A stretch of DNA of 13,476 nucleotides from Desulfobacteraceae bacterium (GTDB taxonomy: Bacteria > Desulfobacterota > Desulfobacteria > Desulfobacterales > ETH-SRB1). Both the position numbers and the translations under genes were made by a program. The DNA lies in the NCBI GenBank assembly GCA_030638305.1, contig DAOWEW010000121.1:1-13476 (forward strand), given 5' to 3'. The notes below the pieces were generated by a model. It saw only the letters and a program-made list of their open reading frames with translations. It was not told the origin of the DNA and did not search any database. Numbering within the stretch: the stretch's first letter is position 1; the number at the start of each line of letters is the position of its first letter. Below, one piece after another: positions 6,216 through 13,476 of this stretch.

Positions 6216-6373
6216 AAAATTTACCCTCCTTTGTGCAAAAAGAACCATATAGATATAATATCTTCATGATACGCATACCTTCATGGTTATTGTTTGAGCT
6301 TAAATTATTTGAAATATCTTTTACAAGCAGGCCTTAGCCGGCAATTTTAAACAGGAATGTAAGATGGTGGAAA

Positions 6374-6406
6374 TTAATATCTTGAAAAAATATTGGTGTC
6401 AATATT
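6374..6406 (-). promoter_or_regulatory. nikK promoter with overlapping inverted-repeat operator
   Basis: On the minus strand a perfect -35 TTGACA (6397-6402), a 17-nt spacer and -10 TATTAA (6374-6379, 4 of 6). The -35 box is embedded in a perfect inverted repeat AATATTG-N4-CAATATT (6389-6406), a layout expected for a repressor site. The predicted start near 6367 leaves a leader of about 150 nt before nikK. Confidence 0.6.
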
Positions 6407-6438
6407 AAATTTGCAAATAAAAGATGCCCATTTTTTGC

Positions 6439-6480
6439 TTGCCATTTTGGCACAGATATGGTATTTAGATTGAACTAAAT
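6439..6480 (+). promoter_or_regulatory. Toxin-antitoxin promoter with two palindromic operator candidates
   Basis: -35 TTGCCA (6439-6444, 5 of 6), a 17-nt spacer and a weak -10 TATTTA (6462-6467). A palindrome TGCCA-N3-TGGCA (6440-6452) covers the -35 box. A second palindrome ATTTAG-N6-CTAAAT (6463-6480) covers the -10 box and start site. Ribbon-helix-helix antitoxins normally repress their own operon at such sites. Confidence 0.55.
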
Positions 6481-6501
6481 CTTAACTAATAGAGGTGAAT
6501 A

Positions 6502-6777
6502 ATGCCGGTTGCAGAGAAAAGATTTCAAACAAGAATGCCATATCATGTACATAATAAACTCGTGCAAGCTTCTGAGTTTTTAGGGGCAACGTTGAATCAA
6601 TTCATAATTCAGTCCGCTCTTGAAAAAGCTCAGTCAATACTTGAACAAGAGCGAATGTTAAGTCTCACTCAAAAGGACGCTGAATTTTTTTTTGAAACAA
6701 TTGAAAATCCTCCTCAGCCAAACGAAGAGTTAATTAAAGCAGCCATAGCATATAAGCGGAAATTCCTTGATGATTAA
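6502..6777 (+). CDS. DUF1778 ribbon-helix-helix antitoxin (TacA-like)
   Basis: A 91-residue protein. Residues 6-48 (KRFQTRMPYHVHNKLVQASE and following) match the DUF1778 ribbon-helix-helix DNA-binding region. The C-terminal part (LTQKDAEFFFETIENPPQPN then ELIKAAIAYKRK) matches the segment that wraps and neutralises the GNAT toxin. GAGGTG lies 4 nt before the ATG. Its stop overlaps the toxin start by 8 bp, giving the antitoxin-first coupled order usual for this class. It is expected to bind the acetyltransferase and repress the shared promoter, probably at the palindromes at 6440-6480. Confidence 0.92.
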   Translation: MPVAEKRFQTRMPYHVHNKLVQASEFLGATLNQFIIQSALEKAQSILEQERMLSLTQKDAEFFFETIENPPQPNEELIKAAIAYKRKFLDD

Positions 6778-7303
6778 CTTTATTGAGCTGAGCCGCACTC
6801 ACAACCGTGATAATTTTGACTGTGGGATTGAGGAATTAAATTATTTTTTAAAGAATCTGGCGAGACAAAATCTTAAAAAGGGACTATCCCGAACTTTTGT
6901 AGCTGTAGATAAGAATATCCCTGAAGAAGTATTGGGATTTTATACTTTATCCTTATTTGAGTTATCATCTGAAAAGCTTCCCCAAAAATATGCTAAGAAG
7001 TACAAGGGAAAAGTTCCTGCTGTAAAACTTTCCAGATTAGCAACTGCAAAGGACAGGCAGAATCAAGGATTGGGCAGGCATATGCTGATTAATGCTATTA
7101 TGCGAATTATCTCTATTTCAGAACACGCAGGAGTAATAGGCTTTTTTGTGGATGCAAAAAATAAAGATGTAAAAAAATACTATCAAAAATTTGGTTTTAT
7201 TTCTTTACCTGATCATCCCTTAAAATTATTTTTACCATTTTTTACTCTTCAAAAAATGTACGAAATTGCAATTCAAGAAAATATAGCTGAACTATTACCG
7301 TAA
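6770..7303 (+). CDS. GNAT acetyltransferase toxin (TacT/AtaT-like)
   Basis: A 177-residue GNAT-fold enzyme. Proteins of this class paired with DUF1778 antitoxins acetylate the amino group of aminoacyl-tRNAs and stop translation. Visible features: the N-terminal FDCGIEELNYFLKNLARQN segment typical of the class, RTFVAV strand, LSRLAT before the acetyl-CoA pyrophosphate loop RQNQGLGR (96-103), and DAKNKDVKKYYQKFGF near the C-terminus, whose Tyr138 is at the usual catalytic position. ATG at 6770 is preferred over the TTG just before it and overlaps the antitoxin stop. argS begins 11 bp downstream. Which tRNA is attacked cannot be told from sequence. No truncation is seen, so it should be functional. 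Confidence 0.92.
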   Translation: MINFIELSRTHNRDNFDCGIEELNYFLKNLARQNLKKGLSRTFVAVDKNIPEEVLGFYTLSLFELSSEKLPQKYAKKYKGKVPAVKLSRLATAKDRQNQGLGRHMLINAIMRIISISEHAGVIGFFVDAKNKDVKKYYQKFGFISLPDHPLKLFLPFFTLQKMYEIAIQENIAELLP

Positions 7304-7314
7304 GGTTTTAAAAA

Positions 7315-9009
7315 ATGAAACAGAAAATCAAAAATATGATTTATAATGCGTCTAAGGATGCATATGATAAGGGTGATTTGCTATCGTCGGATTTTCCCGA
7401 GATTGAAGTTGAAGAGCCTAAGGCCGGGTCTCACGGTGATTTTTCGACAAATATTTCAATGATTATGGCATCAATCCAGAAAATGCCGCCCCGAAAAATT
7501 GCAGAGGCCATAATAAAAAATATAAACGACCCTGATGGAATACTTGATAAAACTGAAATTGCAGGGCCGGGTTTTATTAATTTTTTCTTAAACAAATATT
7601 CCTGGCATCCTGTTTTACGAAAGATTCATGATCAGGATGCACTTTATGGCGCTTCAAATATTGGTGAAGGGAAAAAAATCCAGATAGAATTCGTAAGCGC
7701 AAATCCCACAGGGCCACTGCATGTTGGACATGGGAGAGGGGCTGCTGTCGGTGACAGCGTGGCAAACATTCTTTTGTTCTGCGGTTATAATGTTGAAAAA
7801 GAATACTATGTTAATGACTCCGGCAGACAGATAAATACACTTGGCCGCTCTGTTTTCCTGCGATATAAAGAGTTGTTTGGGGCAGATGTTCAATTTCCTG
7901 AAGATTGTTACCAGGGCGACTATATTCGTGATCTATCAAAAAAAGTAAGGGCAAAAAAAGTAAGGGCAGGAAAAATAAGGGACGATAATGGGGATAAACT
8001 TTTATTAATGAGCGAAGAGGAGGCTATCTCTTATTGCGCACATTTTGCAGCAAAGGATATTCTTTCCGGGATAAAGGAAGATTTAGAGTCTTTTGGGGTG
8101 GTGTTTGACAAATGGTACAGCGAACAGAGCCTGTTTGATTCCGGCAAGGTGGATAGAGTAATAAATGATTTCCGCAAACAAAATATTATGTTTGAAGATA
8201 ACGGGGCGCTGTGGTTTAGAACTAAAGATTTTGGAGATGAAAAAAATCGTGTTGTTGTTCGCAGTAACGGCCTGACAACATATTTTGCTTCTGATATAGC
8301 ATATCATCAAGATAAGTTTGATAGAGGTTTTGAAAAAATTATTGACGTATGGGGAGCTGATCACCATGGATATATTCCCAGGATATCAGCCGCGATTGAG
8401 GCTTCAGGTCACACCGGAGACACATTTAATGTTATTCTGATTCAACTTGTCAATTTACTGCGCAATGGAGAGCCTGTTGCAATGTCAACCAGATCCGGTG
8501 AGTTTGTTACCCTTAAAGACGTAATCAGTGAAGTTGGCAGTGATGCAGCAAGATTTATTTTTTTAACACGTCATTATGAGAGCGCACTTGATTTTGATCT
8601 GGAACTTGCCAAAAAAAAGACAAATGATAATCCTGTGTATTACGTTCAATATGTACATGCCAGGATATCAAGCATTGTCAGGAAGGCACAGGAGGATGGA
8701 GCAGGCGATATAGTCTGGAATGATGCAGCAATATCCAGGCTTAATGAATCCGATGAAGTGCAGTTAATGAAAATCATGTCGCGTTATCCGGAGATAGTAA
8801 GATGCAGTGCGGAAAATATGGAGCCTCACCGGATTACATATTATCTGATGAATCTTGCATCAGCTTTTCACTCCTATTATAATAAACACAGAGTGCTTAC
8901 AGATGAGGCTGAATTGACTTTTGGAAGACTTTATCTCGTAGTTGCAATTAAAAAGATAATCCGAAATGGTCTTGCACTGCTCGGTGTGTCTGCACCTGAG
9001 AAAATGTAA
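7315..9009 (+). CDS. argS: Arginyl-tRNA synthetase
   Basis: A 564-residue class I synthetase that attaches Arg to tRNA-Arg in the cytoplasm. The N-terminal additional domain (about 1-110, with GSHGDFSTN) is followed by the HIGH motif in [19 protein letters not shown] (His136, His139) and the ArgRS-type degenerate KMSKS replacement MSTRSG (390-395). The C-terminal DALR anticodon-binding domain (about 445-564) contains [17 protein letters not shown]. Length is normal for the family. An unusual in-frame tandem duplication gives [15 protein letters not shown] (about residues 209-223). The ATG at 7315 has AAGG upstream at 7302-7305. It lies 11 bp after the toxin gene, and the next gene overlaps its stop by 1 bp (TAATG). 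No separate promoter is evident, so it may rely on read-through or one inside the toxin gene. Confidence 0.97.
   Translation: MKQKIKNMIYNASKDAYDKGDLLSSDFPEIEVEEPKAGSHGDFSTNISMIMASIQKMPPRKIAEAIIKNINDPDGILDKTEIAGPGFINFFLNKYSWHPVLRKIHDQDALYGASNIGEGKKIQIEFVSANPTGPLHVGHGRGAAVGDSVANILLFCGYNVEKEYYVNDSGRQINTLGRSVFLRYKELFGADVQFPEDCYQGDYIRDLSKKVRAKKVRAGKIRDDNGDKLLLMSEEEAISYCAHFAAKDILSGIKEDLESFGVVFDKWYSEQSLFDSGKVDRVINDFRKQNIMFEDNGALWFRTKDFGDEKNRVVVRSNGLTTYFASDIAYHQDKFDRGFEKIIDVWGADHHGYIPRISAAIEASGHTGDTFNVILIQLVNLLRNGEPVAMSTRSGEFVTLKDVISEVGSDAARFIFLTRHYESALDFDLELAKKKTNDNPVYYVQYVHARISSIVRKAQEDGAGDIVWNDAAISRLNESDEVQLMKIMSRYPEIVRCSAENMEPHRITYYLMNLASAFHSYYNKHRVLTDEAELTFGRLYLVVAIKKIIRNGLALLGVSAPEKM
7938..7983 (+). 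repeat. 15-bp tandem duplication within argS
   Basis: AAAAAAAGTAAGGGC occurs twice in direct succession (7938-7952 and 7953-7967). A degenerate third copy runs to 7983. It encodes [15 protein letters not shown], so the frame is kept. It is probably a replication-slippage expansion in a surface-exposed loop. Confidence 0.8.
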
Positions 9010-9671
9010 TGACAAATAAAAAAGATAAACAAAAGCCTTGTTTTCAGTTTATTCCCAAGGATACTTCAACCTGGATTTTTTTGATTATTTTTGTTTCCGC
9101 ATGGATGTTTGGCTTAGGAGTTCTGGTGGGAAGGGATACGGTTCCTGTAAAATTTGATATTGAGAAACTTCATAACGAATTGGTTGCTTTAAAAGAAGCT
9201 GTTATCAGGAAAGAACAAAAACGATTTAAAATTGATTCAGACGGGATTAGAAATAAAACGGATTTTGATTTTTACGAGGCGCTGAAGGAAACCAGAAAAG
9301 ATAATGGCAATGTCAAGATATCCGGCAAACAAGAGACAAAACATTTGTCTAAAAATACTGCCTTGAAACCAAAAAAAAAAATAGCTCCCGATAAGACTAA
9401 ACCAGACGAAGTCATACAAAAGGGCAAAAAAGAAACTAATAAAACGATTACAATTCAGGTTGCGGCTTTCAAAAATTCAAAGGATGCTGATAACATAGTG
9501 GCAAAGCTCATAAAAAAAGGGTATACTGCTTACAGAATTTCAAGCAATATTCCTGACAAAGGTATCTGGCACAGAGTAAGGATAGGTTATTTCAAAGATA
9601 AGGCCGAGGCTGGCAGCACCCTTAATAAGTTAAAAAAGGAAAAATTTAAAGCGATCCTGGTTAATAGATAA
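9009..9671 (+). CDS. SPOR-domain membrane protein
   Basis: A 220-residue bitopic inner-membrane protein. A basic N-terminus (1-18) is followed by one transmembrane helix (about 22-41) and a likely coiled-coil stretch (50-75). Next come a Lys-rich disordered linker (about 90-145) and a C-terminal SPOR domain (146-220: TITIQVAAFKNSKDADNIVA and RVRIGYFKDKAEA). SPOR domains bind denuded glycan strands of peptidoglycan and bring proteins to the division septum, so the domain should lie in the periplasm. No FtsN-specific motif is recognised. The ATG overlaps the argS stop by one base, implying translational coupling. Heptamer repeat array 3 starts directly after its stop. The particular division role is unknown. 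Confidence 0.85.
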   Translation: MTNKKDKQKPCFQFIPKDTSTWIFLIIFVSAWMFGLGVLVGRDTVPVKFDIEKLHNELVALKEAVIRKEQKRFKIDSDGIRNKTDFDFYEALKETRKDNGNVKISGKQETKHLSKNTALKPKKKIAPDKTKPDEVIQKGKKETNKTITIQVAAFKNSKDADNIVAKLIKKGYTAYRISSNIPDKGIWHRVRIGYFKDKAEAGSTLNKLKKEKFKAILVNR

Positions 9672-9734
9672 GGGGCAGGGATTGGGGATCAGGGGTCGGG
9701 GGCCAGAGGACAGGGGTCGGAAGTCGGAAGACAG
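9672..9734. repeat. Heptanucleotide repeat array 3 (SPOR gene-gatC junction)
   Basis: Nine consecutive degenerate 7-mers: GGGGCAG, GGATTGG, GGATCAG, GGGTCGG, GGGCCAG, AGGACAG, GGGTCGG, AAGTCGG, AAGACAG. The consensus is close to GGGTCGG/GGGACAG. The array starts immediately after the stop codon, fills almost all of the 72-bp gap to gatC, and runs into the gatC ribosome-binding AGGAG. It is strongly purine-rich on the plus strand, unlike the AT-rich surroundings. Confidence 0.85.
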
Positions 9735-9743
9735 GAGAAATTG

Positions 9744-10028
9744 ATGAGAATTACCAAAGAAGAAATAGTTCATGTCGCGAATCTTGCCATGCTTGATCTG
9801 AATGAAGAGTCTATAGGCACATTTGCGGTACAGATAGATAATATATTGCAATATATTGATATGCTTAATCGCGTTGATACCAAAGGTGTGGTTCCGACTT
9901 CACATGCAATTTCTCTGACCAATGTTTTTCGGGAAGACAAAGGAAAAGAGCACGTTGACAGAAATAAAGCTCTTGCAAATGCTCCTGAAAAAGAAGATGG
10001 GAATTTTGTAGTTCCAAAGATTATATAG
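9744..10028 (+). CDS. gatC: Asp/Glu-tRNA amidotransferase subunit C
   Basis: A 94-residue protein of the GatC family. GatC clamps GatA and GatB together in the enzyme that converts Glu-tRNA(Gln) and/or Asp-tRNA(Asn) to the amide forms. Typical features are the N-terminal [20 protein letters not shown] helix, the central [21 protein letters not shown] segment, FREDK, and the C-terminal FVVPKII that inserts in the GatA-GatB interface. ATG at 9744 has AGGAG 6 nt upstream and is preferred to TTG at 9741. gatA follows after 28 bp; gatB is not in this window and must be elsewhere. Confidence 0.95.
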   Translation: MRITKEEIVHVANLAMLDLNEESIGTFAVQIDNILQYIDMLNRVDTKGVVPTSHAISLTNVFREDKGKEHVDRNKALANAPEKEDGNFVVPKII

Positions 10029-10042
10029 CGAGAAGGAGCAGG

Positions 10043-10060
10043 ATGAGGATGAGAAAATGA
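10043..10060 (+). other. Five-codon mini-ORF overlapping the gatA start
   Basis: ATG AGG ATG AGA AAA TGA, preceded by a good AAGGAG (10033-10038). It ends in the ATGA that also contains the gatA start codon. It could couple translation into gatA. Its Arg codons AGG and AGA are notable in an operon with argS, but there is no direct evidence of translation, and the GGATGA repeat may have produced it by chance. Confidence 0.25.
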
Positions 10061-11517
10061 ATCTTTATGAACTTACCATACATGAAGCCCACAATCTATT
10101 AAAAAGCGGAGAGATATCTTCAAGGGAGCTGACAAAAAGCGTTCTTGATCGGGTTGAGTCTGTTGAACCGCGTGTGGGGGCATATATTACTTTTGCCGGT
10201 GAAACAGCATTGGCCCAGGCAGAACTTGCCGACAAGGCTATTGCAGAAGGCAACATTACACCACTTACGGGCATACCCCTGGGAATAAAAGATCTTATTT
10301 GTACAAAAGATCTTCGTACTACCTGCGCATCAAAGATTCTTGAAAATTTTGTGCCCATTTATGATGCATTTGTAATAAAAAAACTGAAAAAAGCAGGTGC
10401 GGTGATTGTCGGAAAGGTAAACATGGATGAATTCGCTATGGGTTCATCTACAGAGCACTCAAGCATTAAACTGACACATAATCCATGGGATTTATCATGT
10501 ATTCCCGGCGGTTCAAGCGGAGGGTCAGCCGCAGCAGTTGCTGCTGATATGTGTTTGGGATCTCTTGGTTCAGATACAGGTGGATCAATAAGGCAGCCGG
10601 CATCTCACTGCGGAGTGGTCGGCATGAAACCGACATATGGAAGAGTTTCCCGTTTTGGCCTTGTAGCCTTTGCTTCTTCGCTTGACCAGATCGGCCCTCT
10701 GACAAAGGATGTTACGGATTGCGCTGTATTGTTAAATGCTATTTCCGGTCATGACGAAGCAGACTCCACATCAGTGCCCATGGATGTGCCTGATTATACA
10801 ACATTTCTTAAAAAAGGAATAGAGGGTGTTAAAATCGGCATTCCAAAGGAATATAATGAGTTGTCCGGGATGGATACGGAAGTTTCGGAAGCAGTAAAAA
10901 ATGCGGTAATGACCATTGAAGGTCTTGGCGCTGAATTTGTGGAAGTCTCTCTTCCACATACTGAATATGCGCTTGCGGTCTATTATGTTATAGCGCCTTC
11001 AGAGGCCAGCTCAAATCTTGCGAGATATGATGGTGTAAAGTATGGTTTAAGAGATAAAGATAAGAATGATCTTATAGAAATGTACAAAAGCACAAGATCA
11101 ATGGGGTTTGGTTCCGAGGTTAAGCGTCGTATCATAATAGGAACATACTGTCTTTCTTCCGGTTATTACGATGCATATTACAAGAAGGCTTCTCAGGTAC
11201 GCACGTTGATTACAGAAGATTTTAAAAGAGCGTTCAAATCCTGTGATGTATTGTTATCTCCTGTGGCGCCGACGCCGGCCTTTAAAATAGGGGAAAGAAC
11301 CAAAGATCCTCTGACAATGTATTTATCCGACATATTTACTCTTTCGGCAAATCTTGCAGGAATACCCGGCATGTCGGTTCCATGCGGATTTTCTTCCCAG
11401 GGGCTTCCGATAGGCCTTCAGATAATGGGGAAACATTTTAATGAAGAAAAAATGATTAAAGTGGCATATAATTTCGAGCAGGCAACAGATTTTCACAAGA
11501 AAAAGCCTGTGTTGTAG
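10057..11517 (+). CDS. gatA: Asp/Glu-tRNA amidotransferase subunit A
   Basis: A 486-residue amidase-signature enzyme that releases ammonia from glutamine for tRNA-dependent amidation. The catalytic Lys-cisSer-Ser triad is visible as Lys78 (GIPLGIKD), Ser153 ([11 protein letters not shown]) and Ser177 ([11 protein letters not shown]), with the family's 24-residue spacing between the serines. The GatA-type [16 protein letters not shown] and [13 protein letters not shown] segments are present, and the C-terminus [15 protein letters not shown] is typical. Length is normal. GAGG (10045-10048) lies 8 nt before the ATG. It is cotranscribed with gatC 28 bp upstream and a 60-residue ORF 17 bp downstream. 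In sulfate reducers of this type it usually supplies Asn-tRNA and/or Gln-tRNA; which substrate applies here cannot be read from GatA. Confidence 0.97.
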   Translation: MNLYELTIHEAHNLLKSGEISSRELTKSVLDRVESVEPRVGAYITFAGETALAQAELADKAIAEGNITPLTGIPLGIKDLICTKDLRTTCASKILENFVPIYDAFVIKKLKKAGAVIVGKVNMDEFAMGSSTEHSSIKLTHNPWDLSCIPGGSSGGSAAAVAADMCLGSLGSDTGGSIRQPASHCGVVGMKPTYGRVSRFGLVAFASSLDQIGPLTKDVTDCAVLLNAISGHDEADSTSVPMDVPDYTTFLKKGIEGVKIGIPKEYNELSGMDTEVSEAVKNAVMTIEGLGAEFVEVSLPHTEYALAVYYVIAPSEASSNLARYDGVKYGLRDKDKNDLIEMYKSTRSMGFGSEVKRRIIIGTYCLSSGYYDAYYKKASQVRTLITEDFKRAFKSCDVLLSPVAPTPAFKIGERTKDPLTMYLSDIFTLSANLAGIPGMSVPCGFSSQGLPIGLQIMGKHFNEEKMIKVAYNFEQATDFHKKKPVL

Positions 11518-11534
11518 GCGAGGATATAAAAAGT

Positions 11535-11717
11535 ATGAGTATTCAACCGGAAGGTGAAGAAATCAGGAAAGCGGTAAAGTGGGTTTCTGAGCAGAGAAAG
11601 TTTAAACCTGGAAAGGATCTGAATAAAATTATAGAGGAAGCCTGCATCAAATTTAACCTTTCTCCAAAGGAAGCAGAATTTTTAGAGCGCTTCGTTCTTG
11701 ATAACTCTTGTTCATGA
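11535..11717 (+). CDS. Unrecognised 60-residue protein between gatA and mutL
   Basis: An open frame from ATG 11535 with GAGG 11 nt upstream, 17 bp after gatA and 16 bp before the preferred mutL start. The protein is charged and likely all-helical (EGEEIRKAVKWVSEQRKF, then KDLNKIIEEACIKFNLSPKE and FLERFV), with no signal peptide or membrane segment. The tight operon position, ribosome site and protein-like composition argue that it is a real gene. I do not recognise a family. The helix-SPKEAEF-helix part could be a small helix-turn-helix or protein-binding module, but that is a guess. Confidence 0.7.
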   Translation: MSIQPEGEEIRKAVKWVSEQRKFKPGKDLNKIIEEACIKFNLSPKEAEFLERFVLDNSCS

Positions 11718-11733
11718 AAAATACGGGCTGAAC

Positions 11734-13470
11734 ATGTCCAGGATAAAAATACTTCCTGAAATTCTTTCCAACAAGATAGCTGCCGGCGAAGTTGTGGAGC
11801 GCCCTTCTTCAGTTGTCAAAGAACTCGTAGAAAATTCATTAGATGCCGGGAGCACAAGAGTCGTAATTGAGGTTGAAAACGGTGGTTTGTCTCTGATACG
11901 GGTTTCTGATAATGGTATTGGAATGAACCATGATGATGCACTTCTTTCCCTGGAGCGTTATGCAACCAGTAAAATCTACAAGGACGGAGATTTATTTTCT
12001 ATAAAGACACTTGGTTTTAGAGGTGAAGCCATTCCCAGCATTGCCTCTGTTTCCAGATTTTTCTTGATCACAAAAGATGAAATATCCGAAGTCGGCACAG
12101 AAATTTTTGTAGAGGGAGGGACAATAAAAAAAGTTTCTGAAATTGGTGCTCCAAGGGGCACAATGCTAACCGCCAAACAGCTTTTCTTCAATACTCCTGC
12201 GAGACGAAAATTCTCCAAAACAGTAAAAACAGAAATGGGGCACGTTGCTGAAGCTGTTGCAAATATTGCGTTGGGATGGCCGAGTGTTCAATTTAAACTG
12301 TATCACAATGGAAAAACAGTTAAAAACTTGTACTCATCGCCTGATCCGTTTAACAGAGTTCTTGATGTTGTTGGCAATGATATGAAAAATGATTTGTTAA
12401 ACATTAAATTTGAAGACGAATTTGTTTCAGGTGAAGGATGGATATCATCTCGCCGGGTTTCACGAAAAACTTCGAGGGGAATCTTTATCTATATAAACGG
12501 CAGGGTTGTTCGAGACAGAGGAATACAGTATGCGCTTTTTGAAGGATATGCAGGAAGATTGATGAAGGGACAGTTTCCTGTTGCAGTTGTTTTTATAAAT
12601 GTACCCTATGACCAGGTGGACGTAAATGTTCACCCATCAAAACATGAAGTTCGTCTATCACAGCAGAAACAGGTTCATAAAATATTGACAGACGCTGTAT
12701 CAGAAGCATTGCGTATTGCTGACCGGCCCAAATGGGGTGCTATAGATTCTGTCGAACAAAAGCCTTTTTTTGTTTCAGAACCTGTTCCACAATACAACAA
12801 ATCCATCAACAATATTCCTGTTTCTCTTGATATTCTTGATAGTTCTGATGTTCCTGCTGTGCAGAAAAGTCTCTGGGATGAAAAGCATTTTAGTGATTTA
12901 AGAGCAGTCGGTCAGTTTCATGATACTTATATAGTATGCGAATCTGATGAAGAGCTGGTGCTTATTGATCAGCATGCAGCTCATGAACGGATTCTTTTTG
13001 AGCATCTTAAAAAACTTTCCATTAATTCAAAAATAGAAGCTCAGAAACTTTTAATGCCGGAAACAATTGATCCCGGACATAGAGAAGCACACACACTTGA
13101 AACACTTATTCCGGAGCTGAAAAAACTTGGACTTGAAATTGAGCCATTTGGCGGAACAACTTTTGTGGTTAAGTCTGTTCCTGCTATGCTTGCAGACAGG
13201 GAGATTAAACCGATTATTCTGGAAATTGCGGAGAAAATGCTGGAATTCGGTTTAACTCAAGGTCTGGAAAAAACAATTGATCAGTGCCTGATGCTTATAG
13301 CATGCCATGGAGCAATTAGAGCAAATCAACAGCTTTCGGATAAACAGATAAGGGCTCTGCTTTCCCAGCTTGATGAATGTGAAAACTCGTCACATTGCCC
13401 TCACGGACGTCCGACCTGGATAAGCTGGAGTTTAGGATCGCTTGAAAAATCTTTTAAAAGAATTGTTTGA
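11734..13470 (+). CDS. mutL: DNA mismatch repair protein MutL (endonuclease type)
   Basis: A 578-residue GHKL ATPase that links MutS mismatch recognition to strand incision. N-terminal motifs: KIAAGEVVERP and KELVENSLDAGS (catalytic Glu30, Mg-binding Asn34), DNGIGM, TLGFRGEAIPSI and FNTPARRKF. The C-terminal half carries the nicking motif DQHAAHERILFE (from Asp412, fitting DQHA(X)2E(X)4E), ACHGAIR (from 523) and CPHGRP (from 555). QKLLMP (from 437) is at the place of the beta-clamp contact. So it should be an incising MutL of the B. subtilis/human kind rather than the E. coli methyl-directed kind. The frame is open to TTG 11698, but ATG 11734 begins the standard MSRIKILPEIL and avoids overlap with the preceding gene. 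The CDS ends 6 bp before the window edge. Confidence 0.96.
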   Translation: MSRIKILPEILSNKIAAGEVVERPSSVVKELVENSLDAGSTRVVIEVENGGLSLIRVSDNGIGMNHDDALLSLERYATSKIYKDGDLFSIKTLGFRGEAIPSIASVSRFFLITKDEISEVGTEIFVEGGTIKKVSEIGAPRGTMLTAKQLFFNTPARRKFSKTVKTEMGHVAEAVANIALGWPSVQFKLYHNGKTVKNLYSSPDPFNRVLDVVGNDMKNDLLNIKFEDEFVSGEGWISSRRVSRKTSRGIFIYINGRVVRDRGIQYALFEGYAGRLMKGQFPVAVVFINVPYDQVDVNVHPSKHEVRLSQQKQVHKILTDAVSEALRIADRPKWGAIDSVEQKPFFVSEPVPQYNKSINNIPVSLDILDSSDVPAVQKSLWDEKHFSDLRAVGQFHDTYIVCESDEELVLIDQHAAHERILFEHLKKLSINSKIEAQKLLMPETIDPGHREAHTLETLIPELKKLGLEIEPFGGTTFVVKSVPAMLADREIKPIILEIAEKMLEFGLTQGLEKTIDQCLMLIACHGAIRANQQLSDKQIRALLSQLDECENSSHCPHGRPTWISWSLGSLEKSFKRIV

Positions 13471-13476
13471 TTAAAA

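Larger units (their letters stand above)
6216..6501. other. Divergent control region between nikK and the toxin-antitoxin genes
   Basis: No gene is seen in these 286 bp. The minus-strand nikK leader (about 150 nt) contains a palindrome AGATAT-A-ATATCT (6251-6263) and a direct repeat CTTCATG (6262-6268 and 6279-6285, 17 bp apart). Further right lie the nikK promoter with an inverted repeat and the toxin-antitoxin promoter with two palindromes, listed separately. I see no match to the E. coli NikR GTATGA-N16-TCATAC operator. Confidence 0.6.

Noticed and set aside
6241..6290. NikR-type operator in the nikK leader
   Set aside because: GTATG- and TCATG-like words occur, but the GTATGA-N16-TCATAC arrangement is absent.
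7577..8367. Minus-strand open frames within argS
   Set aside because: They are shadows of a gene with complete ArgRS motifs; no start signals or plausible products.
11698..11733. TTG start for MutL 36 bp upstream
   Set aside because: It overlaps the preceding small gene and adds residues absent from MutL; ATG 11734 begins the conserved N-terminus.

Overview
The window looks like chromosomal DNA of a moderately AT-rich, anaerobic Desulfobacterota/deltaproteobacterial organism of the sulfate-reducer type. The reasons are a periplasmic dodecaheme c-type cytochrome, an ECF-type nickel/cobalt transporter of the NikK-M-L-Q-O kind, a GatCA amidotransferase route to Asn/Gln-tRNA, and an endonuclease-type MutL. 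This assignment is inferred from gene content; no marker gene fixes the genus.

Left part, all on the minus strand (1-6215). The window opens inside a secreted protein (1-108, partial). Next comes a membrane-anchored 12-heme cytochrome (206-1222) with its own sigma70-like promoter. Upstream of that lies a metal-uptake block, transcribed in the order DUF4198/NikK-like periplasmic protein (5442-6215), LbtU-type outer-membrane porin (4236-5243), NikM/CbiM substrate-binding membrane protein (3499-4110), NikL-like anchored periplasmic protein (2850-3506), EcfT/CbiQ (2102-2860) and the ATPase NikO/CbiO with a histidine-rich tail (1392-2120). The last four genes overlap or abut and form one operon. 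Together the set could carry Ni(II) or Co(II) from outside the cell to the cytoplasm, for example for hydrogenase, CO dehydrogenase or corrinoid enzymes. A structured segment ending in an intrinsic terminator sits between nikK and the porin gene.

Middle (6216-6501). This 286-bp divergent control region holds a promoter with an inverted-repeat operator for nikK (minus). It also holds a promoter with two palindromes for a toxin-antitoxin pair (plus).

Right part, all on the plus strand (6502-13470). A DUF1778 antitoxin and GNAT acetyltransferase toxin are followed after 11 bp by argS, a SPOR-domain membrane protein, gatC, gatA, an unrecognised 60-residue protein and mutL. Spacings from argS on are short, so this reads as one housekeeping run for tRNA charging, envelope and repair. 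The toxin-antitoxin promoter is the only clear one seen upstream of argS.

Three gene junctions carry degenerate heptanucleotide tandem repeats (143-191, 4117-4173, 9672-9734). The sequences differ but the 7-nt period is shared, which suggests a class of short repeats scattered through this genome. The points most worth following up are the nickel island with its porin and unrecognised leader structure, the His-tailed ATPase, and the heptamer arrays.
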